Of a DNA stretch of 64,000 bases, positions 34,412 to 42,559 are shown piece after piece; position 1 is the stretch's first letter, and each line of letters begins with the position of its first letter. The DNA comes from Lachnospiraceae bacterium UBA1759 (GTDB lineage Bacteria > Bacillota > Clostridia > Lachnospirales > Lachnospiraceae): contig DCHF01000003.1 of NCBI GenBank assembly GCA_002315555.1, positions 1-64,000 of the forward strand, read 5' to 3'. The position numbers were made by a program, and so were the translations under genes. The notes under the pieces are model-generated. The model saw nothing but the letters and a program-made list of their open reading frames with translations. It was not told the origin of the DNA and did not search any database.

Positions 34412-35866
34412 ATGAAAAGATTTACTCGTATCACAGCATTCATAATGGCCGCGCTGCTTGCGTTCGGCACTATAACTTATTCCCATGAGTCCGGTGCCGC
34501 TGCCTTTGATTCCCTTGATGCGAATTCTGCTGTAGCGGGTGCGTCAGCCGCACTGCGCAATTATATGGAGTCCAATGAAGATTACGCTGCCCGCATTGCG
34601 CAGGCGCTGAATCCCATCATGGTGATCGCCGCCGATACGGAGACGGTTTCCGGTGCGGAGACTCCGCAGGTCGCAACGAATGAGGAAGTTCTTTATGAAC
34701 AGGAGCTTGTCGGTGTTGCCGGTGTCGGAAGTATGCTGAACGTCCGTCAGGCGCCGTCCACATTATCGGACGTCGTTGAGTATCTGGTTCGTGGCGATGA
34801 TATCGTCGTGGTCGGTGAGCGCTATGTCAACGGCAACCTCTGGTATAAGGTCCGCGTCGGCACTACGGAAGGTTATGTCGCCGGTACCTACATCCTGTTT
34901 GATCAGGCTGCGGATGAGTTCCGTGCCATCGTTGCGGAGGAGCGCAAGGATCCGGCGGAAATGCCCACGGATTTTGTTCTGGCCGATGATATCACCGGAC
35001 TTTCCAAGGATGTACAGGATACCCTGAATTATTATGCAAAAGAGATCAGCTGGGTCCTTCGCGAGGATTACCCCGCAGCCGCAGCGGATACCAAATATGT
35101 CAACACGTATTCCGTTCTGGTATACCTTCTGGAGTTATATCAGGCGGTACAGGATATCGCTACAGAGTACAACCTGACCAATACCTTTGCTCAGGCGGAT
35201 ACCGATATCACCGCAGTTGAACTGAACCGTCAGAAGCTTTCCGAGCTTACCGGAAACAGTGAGTCGGATTTCTTTGACATGATCTCGGAAGAGCAGAGAG
35301 CCGCGGATGAAGCCGCCGCCGCCGCAGCAGCCGCACAGGCCGCAGCAGAAGCCGCCGCGAACGAAGCGGAAGCGGAACGCCTCCGTCAGGAAGCCGCCGC
35401 CGCAGCAGCAGCAGCAGCCGCAGCGCAGGAAGCCGCAAATCAGGCCGCCGCAGCAGCCGCAGCACAGCAGGCAGCACAGGCCGCGGCAGGTGCAGCGGAA
35501 GGCACTAATACCGTGGGCAGAGCCATTGCGGACTTTGCAGCGACCTGGGTCGGAAAGATCCATTACGGCTGGGGCGCAAATCAGTTCTATGAAGGCGGTT
35601 ATGTAGACTGCTCACACTTTACGTACAACGTTTACCTGAGTTACGGCCTGGTAGGAGGCTATACCACATCGACCGGCCAGAGAAGCTGGGGACGTGCGGT
35701 AGCACTTGAAGACATTCAGCCCGGTGACCTGGTTTGCTACAACGGTCACGTGGCCATCTACTACGGAAACGGCATGATCGTACATGCACCTGCAGCCGGC
35801 AGAGATATTGAATTCGGCAGCCTGTACTTAGCACCCATTGTGTGCGTACGCAGACTGGGCGGTTGA
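34412..35866 (+). CDS. Secreted SH3-NlpC/P60 cell-wall hydrolase with Ala-rich linker
   Basis: This 484-residue protein begins with a signal peptide (about 1-30). A bacterial SH3 domain follows at about 98-162 (GSMLNVRQAPS to GYVAGTYI), then a helical region. A striking linker at about 298-365 is almost entirely Ala with Glu, Gln and Arg, and the NlpC/P60 domain is C-terminal. Catalytic residues are C400 (YVDCSHF), H446 (NGHVAIYY) and H458 (IVHAP). It likely cuts gamma-D-Glu to diamino-acid bonds in peptidoglycan. The linker is probably a helical or coiled spacer across the wall. The next gene is a paralog without this linker. Confidence 0.9.
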   Translation: MKRFTRITAFIMAALLAFGTITYSHESGAAAFDSLDANSAVAGASAALRNYMESNEDYAARIAQALNPIMVIAADTETVSGAETPQVATNEEVLYEQELVGVAGVGSMLNVRQAPSTLSDVVEYLVRGDDIVVVGERYVNGNLWYKVRVGTTEGYVAGTYILFDQAADEFRAIVAEERKDPAEMPTDFVLADDITGLSKDVQDTLNYYAKEISWVLREDYPAAAADTKYVNTYSVLVYLLELYQAVQDIATEYNLTNTFAQADTDITAVELNRQKLSELTGNSESDFFDMISEEQRAADEAAAAAAAAQAAAEAAANEAEAERLRQEAAAAAAAAAAAQEAANQAAAAAAAQQAAQAAAGAAEGTNTVGRAIADFAATWVGKIHYGWGANQFYEGGYVDCSHFTYNVYLSYGLVGGYTTSTGQRSWGRAVALEDIQPGDLVCYNGHVAIYYGNGMIVHAPAAGRDIEFGSLYLAPIVCVRRLGG

Positions 35867-35885
35867 CCGGATCATCGGTAAAAGG

Positions 35886-35917
35886 AAAGGGCTCGCGTTT
35901 ATACGGCGGGCCCTTTT
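35886..35917 (+). terminator. Attenuator-like hairpin between the two NlpC/P60 genes
   Basis: AAAGGGCTCGC (35886-35896) pairs with GCGGGCCCTTT (35906-35916) with one G-U pair, followed by T residues. The short T-tract suggests partial termination, which would make the first gene more abundant than the second. Confidence 0.6.
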
Positions 35918-35946
35918 CGGAGATTATAACGAAAATATGAGGTTCT

Positions 35947-37227
35947 ATGAAGAAAAGACATATCCGAAAACTATCCCTGCTTCTCGTGATCGCGCTTCTT
36001 TGCGGCAGCACGAGTGCATCGACCGGAGCGGTTACATTTGACGATCTGGACCGGCGCAGTGCCGATGCCGGTGCGTCCGCGGCCATCAGCCGTTTCTATG
36101 AATCCAACGAGGAGGCCGGAAGCAAGATCGTAAAGGCGCTGGCTCCTATCGTGGCTATTGCCGGTGTGGGCGATAACACGGACTCTGTGGAAAATGAAGC
36201 GGAACTGGAAGAGGGACAGGAACTCCTTTATGAATATGCCAAGGTCGGAAAGGTCTGCGTGGAAAGCTCGCTGAACGTGCGTGCATCCACCAGTGCGCTT
36301 TCGGAGATCGTTGCAAAGATCTACCGGAATATGGAGGTCTATGTCATCGGTGAGAAGAAGGCCGGCGGTCACATCTGGTTCAAGGTCCGTGTGGACGAAG
36401 CGGAGGGTTACTGCTCCGCATCCTATATCAAGTACGGCGATGATGCCGATGCTTATTACGCGCAGCTGCATGAGAATGAGAAGCAGGCTGCGACACTTCC
36501 GGAAAGCCTTCAGATCTATGACGATCTTTCCGAGGTCCCGGAGGATGTCCAGAAGGACATGTTCGATTATCAGGGACAGATCAATTACTGCCTGAAGAAC
36601 GAGTATCCGACGCAGATGGCCAGCGGAGAGTATCTGAACATGTACTCGATCCTGATCTATTTGCTTGAGAATTACCAGCATATCCGCGATATCGCAAATG
36701 AATACGGATTGACGGAAACGCTGGCTTCCTGTAACTTTGATATTTACAGCATCGAACTGACCCGTGAGAATCTGGAGGATACGACCGGTCAGACCGAGCA
36801 GGATTTCACATCGCAGATCGCGGCGGCCATCGAGGAACGTAAGAAGGATGAGAAAGCCGCTCTCGGTAACTCCATCGCGGACTACGCCGCTTCCTTTGTC
36901 GGAACTCTGCCCTACGTATGGGGTGGTGCGAGCCTGACAAGCGGTGCGGACTGCTCCGGTTTCTGCGGTCAGATCTACGCACACTTCGGGCTGATCAGCC
37001 AGGGCGCGGCCAATGCGCATGCGTACGATTCAAGTGCTTTCCGTAGCGTCGGACGTGCGGTCTCCGTCAGTGAGATCATGCCGGGCGATCTGGTATGTTA
37101 TCCGGGCCACGTCGGCATTTATTACGGCGGAGGAATGATCGTCAACGAGCCGGCTCCGGGCCGCAAGTGCCGTTTTGACAGTCTGTACTGTCTGCCCATC
37201 ATCACTGTCCGCAGACTTTATGGTTAA
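35947..37227 (+). CDS. Secreted SH3-NlpC/P60 cell-wall hydrolase, paralog
   Basis: This 426-residue paralog of the preceding gene has a signal peptide (about 1-25), an SH3 domain near 100-163 (SSLNVRASTS), a shared helical middle region, and NlpC/P60 residues C336 (GADCSGF), H388 (PGHVGIYY) and N400 (IVNEP). The third residue is Asn instead of His, which the family tolerates. The Ala-rich linker is missing; a short charged stretch (about 295-305) replaces it. The two genes look like a tandem duplication that diverged in reach and catalytic detail. Confidence 0.9.
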   Translation: MKKRHIRKLSLLLVIALLCGSTSASTGAVTFDDLDRRSADAGASAAISRFYESNEEAGSKIVKALAPIVAIAGVGDNTDSVENEAELEEGQELLYEYAKVGKVCVESSLNVRASTSALSEIVAKIYRNMEVYVIGEKKAGGHIWFKVRVDEAEGYCSASYIKYGDDADAYYAQLHENEKQAATLPESLQIYDDLSEVPEDVQKDMFDYQGQINYCLKNEYPTQMASGEYLNMYSILIYLLENYQHIRDIANEYGLTETLASCNFDIYSIELTRENLEDTTGQTEQDFTSQIAAAIEERKKDEKAALGNSIADYAASFVGTLPYVWGGASLTSGADCSGFCGQIYAHFGLISQGAANAHAYDSSAFRSVGRAVSVSEIMPGDLVCYPGHVGIYYGGGMIVNEPAPGRKCRFDSLYCLPIITVRRLYG

Positions 37228-37258
37228 CTGATTTTCAAAAGATTTAAGGGGAAAAGAC

Positions 37259-38701
37259 ATGGTATTTTCCAGTCTGTTGTTTTTATTCGCCTTTCTGGCG
37301 CCACAGCTTCTGATTTATTTCCTGGTCCGTAAAACGACGGCCAGAAACATCGTCCTTCTTACCTTCTCGCTGATCTTTTACAGCTGGGGCGGACCGCGGT
37401 ACCTGATCCTTCTGGTCGGTGAAGCGTTCGTCAGCTGGTTCATCGCAAGAGAGATCGGCCGGTCCGGGTTTGATAAGATGAAGAAGCGCTGGCTCTTTAT
37501 GGAGTGCCTGATCATGTTCGGGCTGCTCGTGGTCTTCAAGTACCTTGGCTTTGTCTGCAAGAATCTTCAGCAGCTCACCGGATGGCCGGAGATCGTTCCG
37601 CAGATCGCGCTTCCCATCGGTATTTCGTTCTATACGTTCCAGCTGGTTTCGTATGTGGTCGATGTTTATCGAGGGGAGGTCAAGGCACAGCCCCGGTACT
37701 GGAAGGTGCTGTTATATGCGAGTCTCTTCCACCAGTGTATTGCGGGCCCCATCGTCCGATATAAGACGGTGGAAGAGGAGATCGATCATCGTTCGGTCAC
37801 CTCGGCCGATGTTGCCGCGGGTATCCGCCGCTTTTCCATCGGTCTCGCAAAGAAAGCGGTGCTCGCGAACGGCTGCGCCAAGCTGGCCGATACGCTGGCT
37901 CCGGAAGCACTGAATGAGCTTACCGGCGCATCCACCGCGGGGCTCTGGCTCGGAATGCTGTTCTACATGCTGTTCATCTATCTGGACTTCTCCGCCTATT
38001 CCGATATGGCCATCGGCATGGGCCGTATGGTCGGCTTCCATTACCTTGAAAACTTCAATTATCCCTACATTGCACATTCCGTACAGGATTTCTGGCGCAG
38101 ATGGCACATTTCGCTGTCCACCTTCTTCCGCGATTATGTGTACATTCCGCTGGGCGGCAATCGTAAAGGTCAGTTCCGCACGATCCTGAATATGCTGGTC
38201 GTTTGGTTCCTGACCGGTATGTGGCACGGCGCAAGCTGGAACTTCATTCTGTGGGGATTATTCTATTTTGTATTCCTTGTCATTGAGCGTCTGTTCCTCG
38301 GAAAGCTCCTGGACAAGAACAGACTCACACGCGGCATCGGCCACGTATACACGCTGATCATTGTGTACTTTGGCTGGGTCCTGTTCCGCTTTACGGATAC
38401 GGCTTCCCTGATCGAAGTATTAAAGGGACTTTTCGGCGTCGGACATGAGTGGACCTCCATTGAGATCCTTTCTACGCTGAAGAACAACATGTTCTTCATA
38501 GCGATCGCCCTCCTTTCCGTTGTACCGCTCGGAAAGACGCTTCGCAGCGGTATTTACAAGAGAGCGAAGAAGACCGAAAGCTTTGGTGTTCTGAACATCA
38601 TGTACTGCATCGATGCACTGACTCCGTTCGTGCTGATCATCCTTGCGGTTCTTGCCCTGGTCGGCGAGAGCTACAACCCGTTCCTGTATTTTAGATTCTG
38701 A
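37259..38701 (+). CDS. MBOAT O-acyltransferase (AlgI/DltB-like)
   Basis: This 480-residue membrane-bound O-acyltransferase has about ten or more membrane segments. The active-site His is in LTGMWHGASWNF (about 322), and the WRRWHISLSTFFRDYVYIPLG stretch is characteristic of AlgI-type members. It would move an acyl group, usually acetyl, across the membrane to a surface polysaccharide. The DHHW protein encoded 15 bases downstream is the expected partner that finishes the transfer outside. Confidence 0.92.
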   Translation: MVFSSLLFLFAFLAPQLLIYFLVRKTTARNIVLLTFSLIFYSWGGPRYLILLVGEAFVSWFIAREIGRSGFDKMKKRWLFMECLIMFGLLVVFKYLGFVCKNLQQLTGWPEIVPQIALPIGISFYTFQLVSYVVDVYRGEVKAQPRYWKVLLYASLFHQCIAGPIVRYKTVEEEIDHRSVTSADVAAGIRRFSIGLAKKAVLANGCAKLADTLAPEALNELTGASTAGLWLGMLFYMLFIYLDFSAYSDMAIGMGRMVGFHYLENFNYPYIAHSVQDFWRRWHISLSTFFRDYVYIPLGGNRKGQFRTILNMLVVWFLTGMWHGASWNFILWGLFYFVFLVIERLFLGKLLDKNRLTRGIGHVYTLIIVYFGWVLFRFTDTASLIEVLKGLFGVGHEWTSIEILSTLKNNMFFIAIALLSVVPLGKTLRSGIYKRAKKTESFGVLNIMYCIDALTPFVLIILAVLALVGESYNPFLYFRF

Positions 38702-38716
38702 TGATAGGTTGATACT

Positions 38717-40141
38717 ATGAACAAACAAGACATGGAAATCAATGAAGACCGCAAGTTTGCGTGGCGGATCGCTCTGATTGCATCCTTTGTGCTCATTATG
38801 GGCGCGGGATTCATCACGGGCTGTTTCCTTCTGAAGCTTCGTCCGGAAAAGTCGGAGCTTGAGAAACGTGAACTGACCAAGTTCCCGACCTTTAATACGG
38901 AGGACTTGCTGAACGGTACTTACACGGAGAATATTGAAAAGTGGTTCGCGGACACGTTCCCCTTCCGTGAGAATCTGGTCCTTGCCGAGCAGCGGATCCA
39001 GACGGCATACGGCATCCGGTCCGATTCCATTCAGAATGTGGGCGGCGGTGACGATATTCCGGACATCGATGATCTGATCAACGGCATCTCCACGGAGGAT
39101 AGCACGCAGGCCGCAAGCATTGACCGGACGGAGAGTACATCGGCGGACGGTGAAAATACGGACGCAGAGTCTACGGAAGAAACGACTGCGGAAAAGACCT
39201 ATGAAGCGGTCGATGGCAAGGACATCGTTGCCATGAACCCGCAGGAGGCCGGACGCGTCAATATCAAGGATCTGGTCGGTTATTGCGTCTATGGCTTCAA
39301 CTTGAGCGCCGCGGACGTTTACTGTCAGGATGTGGCAAGCATGAAAGCGGCAGTCGGTGACGACGTGAATGTCTACGACATTCTGGTTCCGGACAATTCC
39401 GCGATCACTCTCGATGAGGCGACCAAGGCCGAGTGGAAGCTTTCCGATGAACGGAAGGTCATCGCTTATTATCAGGCCAAGATCAATTCGCTGGATGCAG
39501 CGGTCCGTCAGGTCAGCGTTTACGATACACTGGAAGCTCATTCCGATGAGTACCTGTATTTCAAGACCGACCACCATTGGACGCAGCTTGCCGCTTACTA
39601 CGCATATCAGGAATTCTGCAAGGAGAAGGGCATTACCGCGCACGACCTCAGCGAGTATGAGGCGGTCGATTCCGGCGCATTCCTGGGCTCCTATTACGCA
39701 GCAAACGGTTTCACCCAGCTGGAAGGAAACCCGGACAATGTGACCGCGTACATTCCGATCTCCACGAACGAGCTTCATTTCTATGACGTGGATCTGCAGG
39801 GCATGCGAACCGGAAAGATCATCCGCAATATGAGTGAATTCGCACCGACGTTAAAGTATTACGGATTCATTTACGGCGATAACCCGTACAGTTATGTGGA
39901 GAATCCGAACTGCGGGAACGATGAGGTCTGTGTCGTGATCAAAGAGAGCTTCGGTAATGATTTTGTACCGTTCCTGGTCGATCATTACAAGAAGGTCATC
40001 ATCGTGGACTACCGTAACTATACGGATCCGGTTTCGGAGCTTTGCAAAACGGAGAATGTCACGGATATCATCTTCCTGAACAATCTGGAAGCTATCTCGG
40101 ATACCCCGACCATGAACGTCCTCGGAAATATCTGTAAATAA
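38717..40141 (+). CDS. DHHW-family (AlgX/AlgJ-like) membrane protein
   Basis: This 474-residue protein has one N-terminal membrane segment (about 16-42) and an extracellular SGNH-like domain. The DHHW motif is in YFKTDHHWTQLAAY (about 283), and VVIKESFGNDFVPFL carries the probable catalytic Ser region. An acidic Thr/Ser/Glu-rich insert lies near 125-165. It most likely works with the preceding MBOAT protein in O-acetylation of a cell-surface polymer. A terminator follows. Confidence 0.88.
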   Translation: MNKQDMEINEDRKFAWRIALIASFVLIMGAGFITGCFLLKLRPEKSELEKRELTKFPTFNTEDLLNGTYTENIEKWFADTFPFRENLVLAEQRIQTAYGIRSDSIQNVGGGDDIPDIDDLINGISTEDSTQAASIDRTESTSADGENTDAESTEETTAEKTYEAVDGKDIVAMNPQEAGRVNIKDLVGYCVYGFNLSAADVYCQDVASMKAAVGDDVNVYDILVPDNSAITLDEATKAEWKLSDERKVIAYYQAKINSLDAAVRQVSVYDTLEAHSDEYLYFKTDHHWTQLAAYYAYQEFCKEKGITAHDLSEYEAVDSGAFLGSYYAANGFTQLEGNPDNVTAYIPISTNELHFYDVDLQGMRTGKIIRNMSEFAPTLKYYGFIYGDNPYSYVENPNCGNDEVCVVIKESFGNDFVPFLVDHYKKVIIVDYRNYTDPVSELCKTENVTDIIFLNNLEAISDTPTMNVLGNICK

Positions 40142-40151
40142 AACACATTGG

Positions 40152-40180
40152 AAGGCCTCCGGTTCCGGAGGCCTTATTTT
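40152..40180 (+). terminator. Terminator of the envelope module
   Basis: An 11-bp perfect stem AAGGCCTCCGG/CCGGAGGCCTT (40152-40162 and 40165-40175) with a two-base centre is followed by TATTTTTAT. Confidence 0.88.
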
Positions 40181-40184
40181 TATG

Positions 40185-40214
40185 TTTACAGATGAGGCTT
40201 TGCGGGATTATGAT
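40185..40214 (+). promoter_or_regulatory. Candidate promoter of the GH4 gene
   Basis: TTTACA (40185-40190) and TATGAT (40209-40214) are 18 bases apart, about 50 bases before the start codon. Confidence 0.5.
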
Positions 40215-40262
40215 AGGAAGTAAGAAAACGAACCGGGGCGACCGGGCATGAAGGAGAAAAAG

Positions 40263-41663
40263 ATGAAGCATCTTGGAAATCGGGTGGAAGAGCTGAAGAT
40301 CGCCTACATCGGCGGCGGTTCCCGCGGCTGGGCATGGGGCCTTATGAGCGATCTTGCACATTGCCCGGATATGAGCGGTACCGTAGCGCTTTATGATATT
40401 GATTTTGAAGCAGCGAAGAATAACGAGATCATCGGAAATAAGTACAATGAGGCTGAGGGCTGTGTGGGCTTCTGGGATTATCAGGCGGTCGAGACCATTG
40501 AAGCGGCACTGACCGGCGCGGATTTTGTCGTGATCTCGATCCTTCCCGGAACCTTTGACGAGATGGAAAGCGATGTGCACTGGCCGGAGAAGTACGGCAT
40601 CTATCAGTCTGTCGGCGATACGACCGGTCCCGGCGGAATCATTCGTGCGATGCGCACCCTGCCGATGTATGAAGTGATCGGTAAGAAGATCGGCGAGTGC
40701 TGTCCCGATGCCTGGGTCATTTCCTACACCAATCCGATGACGCTTTGTGTGAAAACGCTGTACCGCGTGTTCCCGGAGATCAAGGCGTTTGGTTGCTGCC
40801 ACGAGGTATTTGGCACCCAGAAGTTCCTGGCAAAGATCGTGGAAGAAAAGCTCGGAATTGAGAATGTGGAGCGCGGTGACATTAAGGTCAATCCGGTCAG
40901 CGTCAACCATTATACCTGGCTCACGGAGGCAAATTACAAGGGCATCGATCTGTTCCCGATCTATCGTGACTATTGTCTTTCCCATCCGGACGGACACAAG
41001 GGCGGTACGGTCGATAATAACTGGATGAACAATCATTTTGCGTCCGAGGAGCTTGTTAAAATGCAGCTGTTCCTGCAGTTTAACGTGATCGCCGCGGCCG
41101 GCGACCGTCATCTTGCGGAGTTCTGCCCGGGCAACTGGTTCTTAAAGGATCCGGAGCGGGTGAAGGAAATGCACTTCAATCTGACGCCGGTGTTCTGGAG
41201 AAAAGAGGACCTGAAGAATCGTCTGGAGCGCGCAAAACGTCTGGCTTCCGGTGCGGAGCAGGTCGTCATCAGCGAGACCGGCGAGGAGGGAACGCGCCAG
41301 ATGCGTGCGATCCTGGGTCTCGGCGACCTGATTACAAACGTGAATATGCCGAATGTGGGACAGGCACCGGATCTTCCGTTCGGCGCTGTAGTCGAGACCA
41401 ATGCGGTCTTCCGCGCAGGATCGGTCCGTCCGGTCGCGGCGGGAGAGCTTCCGGCCTCCATCGCCCCGATGGTAAAGCGCGTTTGCGCCGTGCAGGAGCT
41501 GACGTCGGAAGGTATTGCCGAGCGTGATCTTAAGAAGATATTCTCCGCGTTCGTCAATGATCCGCTGGTCACCTGCAGCTACAGGGATGCGGAGAAGATG
41601 TTCAAGGAAATGTGTGAGAACACGAAGAAATATCTGGGAATGTACGATCTTTTGGTGCTGTGA
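40263..41663 (+). CDS. GH4 alpha-galacturonidase
   Basis: GH4 enzymes hydrolyse glycosides by an NAD-dependent oxidation-elimination route that needs a metal ion. This 466-residue protein has the NAD-binding IAYIGGGSRGW and the motif C179-H180-E181-V182 in GCCHEVFG. The CHEV motif is known to mark alpha-galacturonidases (LplD type) within GH4. A metal-binding His is in VSVNHYTW. Start 40263 is preferred since AAGGAG lies before it; an ATG five codons upstream overlaps that site. It would release galacturonate from short pectic oligosaccharides in the cytoplasm. Confidence 0.88.
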   Translation: MKHLGNRVEELKIAYIGGGSRGWAWGLMSDLAHCPDMSGTVALYDIDFEAAKNNEIIGNKYNEAEGCVGFWDYQAVETIEAALTGADFVVISILPGTFDEMESDVHWPEKYGIYQSVGDTTGPGGIIRAMRTLPMYEVIGKKIGECCPDAWVISYTNPMTLCVKTLYRVFPEIKAFGCCHEVFGTQKFLAKIVEEKLGIENVERGDIKVNPVSVNHYTWLTEANYKGIDLFPIYRDYCLSHPDGHKGGTVDNNWMNNHFASEELVKMQLFLQFNVIAAAGDRHLAEFCPGNWFLKDPERVKEMHFNLTPVFWRKEDLKNRLERAKRLASGAEQVVISETGEEGTRQMRAILGLGDLITNVNMPNVGQAPDLPFGAVVETNAVFRAGSVRPVAAGELPASIAPMVKRVCAVQELTSEGIAERDLKKIFSAFVNDPLVTCSYRDAEKMFKEMCENTKKYLGMYDLLVL

Positions 41664-41771
41664 TTTTCCGGAGAGGATGCCGGGGAATGACAACAGAAGG
41701 ATCTCGAAATACGGAGCGCCCAAGCACCCGGCAGCATACGTTTTCTGAAATGTGGAAGAGGAAAAATTGAA

Positions 41772-42473
41772 ATGATCAGACATACAGCTGCGTTTAGGAT
41801 CAACGCAGAAAAGAGAAGTGATTTTTATGCCGGTACGGAAGCTTGTATGGCGGAGCTTACGGTGTTTCTTGATGAAAAGGGTGTCCGGAATTTCAGCATC
41901 TGGAATGCGGATGCGTGGGTGTTTGTCTACGGTGAGACGGGGGCGGTCAGTGAGAATGAAGAGACGGTCTGCGTCGAGGAGGCAGCAAAAGGCATGGGCC
42001 GGAACCGGCTGTCGGAAGAGGAGCGCGTGCGGCTTAAAAAGATCCTGGCGCCGGTGGAAGGCTGTATCACGTGGCTTTCGGCACCCGGAGAACAGATGCG
42101 GCTCATGTATCATGACATTGGTATCGTCCGGGAGGATAAGGAAAATATCCGTCACCGTATGTTTATGACGAAGCTGAAGGACGGATGCGCGGAGGAGTAT
42201 AAAAGGCGGCATGACGCGCTCGTTGCGGCGCGGGGAGAGAGCATCGACCCGGGGCCGGACTCTAATTTCACCATTTGGAGTGACGGACAGTATATTTTTG
42301 GTTACGATGAGATCGACACGACGATGGAAACGGAACCGACGGAGGAAAAAATGCTGGCCGATCTGGCGTGGGAGACCCGCCAGCTTGAGATCATGGATTG
42401 GATCACGAACGACTGCGACCGAATGTTCGGAACGCATCATGCGGCGTGCGCGTGTCTGGCATCGCATAATTAA
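41772..42473 (+). CDS. Two-domain L-rhamnose mutarotase-like protein
   Basis: This 233-residue protein appears to hold two ferredoxin-like RhaM domains. The C-terminal one (about 125-225) keeps the catalytic-type His in EEYKRRHDAL, matching the YQRRH of RhaM. The N-terminal one (1-60 best seen, MIRHTAAFRINAEKRSDFY to FSIWNADAWVFVYGE) has the fold pattern but no His at the equivalent place. RhaM of Escherichia coli is a single domain of 104 residues, so this is a fusion or internal duplication with one degenerate half. Neighbours are GH4 and an alpha/beta hydrolase, fitting rhamnogalacturonan breakdown. The assignment is by eye. Confidence 0.68.
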   Translation: MIRHTAAFRINAEKRSDFYAGTEACMAELTVFLDEKGVRNFSIWNADAWVFVYGETGAVSENEETVCVEEAAKGMGRNRLSEEERVRLKKILAPVEGCITWLSAPGEQMRLMYHDIGIVREDKENIRHRMFMTKLKDGCAEEYKRRHDALVAARGESIDPGPDSNFTIWSDGQYIFGYDEIDTTMETEPTEEKMLADLAWETRQLEIMDWITNDCDRMFGTHHAACACLASHN

Positions 42474-42485
42474 GGCGAAAAGAGA

Positions 42486-42524
42486 ATGAGCTATGATGAT
42501 CGTATTAAGGCGAAAAGAGAATGA
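42486..42524 (+). CDS. Possible 12-residue leader peptide 1
   Basis: The mini-ORF MSYDDRIKAKRE begins at the ATG of repeat copy 1, and its TGA overlaps the ATG of copy 2 as ATGA. Translation is not proven: the ribosome site is poor and the ORF may be a by-product of segment duplication. Confidence 0.35.
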   Translation: MSYDDRIKAKRE

Positions 42525-42559
42525 GCTTTGATGATCGTATTAAGGAGGAAAGAGAATGA
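42521..42559 (+). CDS. Possible 12-residue leader peptide 2
   Basis: The mini-ORF MSFDDRIKEERE begins in repeat copy 2, crosses the strong ribosome site of copy 3, and its TGA overlaps the hydrolase start codon as ATGA. Ribosomes translating it would end exactly at the next start, which would allow coupled re-initiation. Confidence 0.4.
   Translation: MSFDDRIKEERE

Noticed and set aside
38420..39778. 452-residue open frame on the minus strand
   Set aside because: It is antisense to the MBOAT and DHHW genes, and high G+C at third codon positions produces such shadows.
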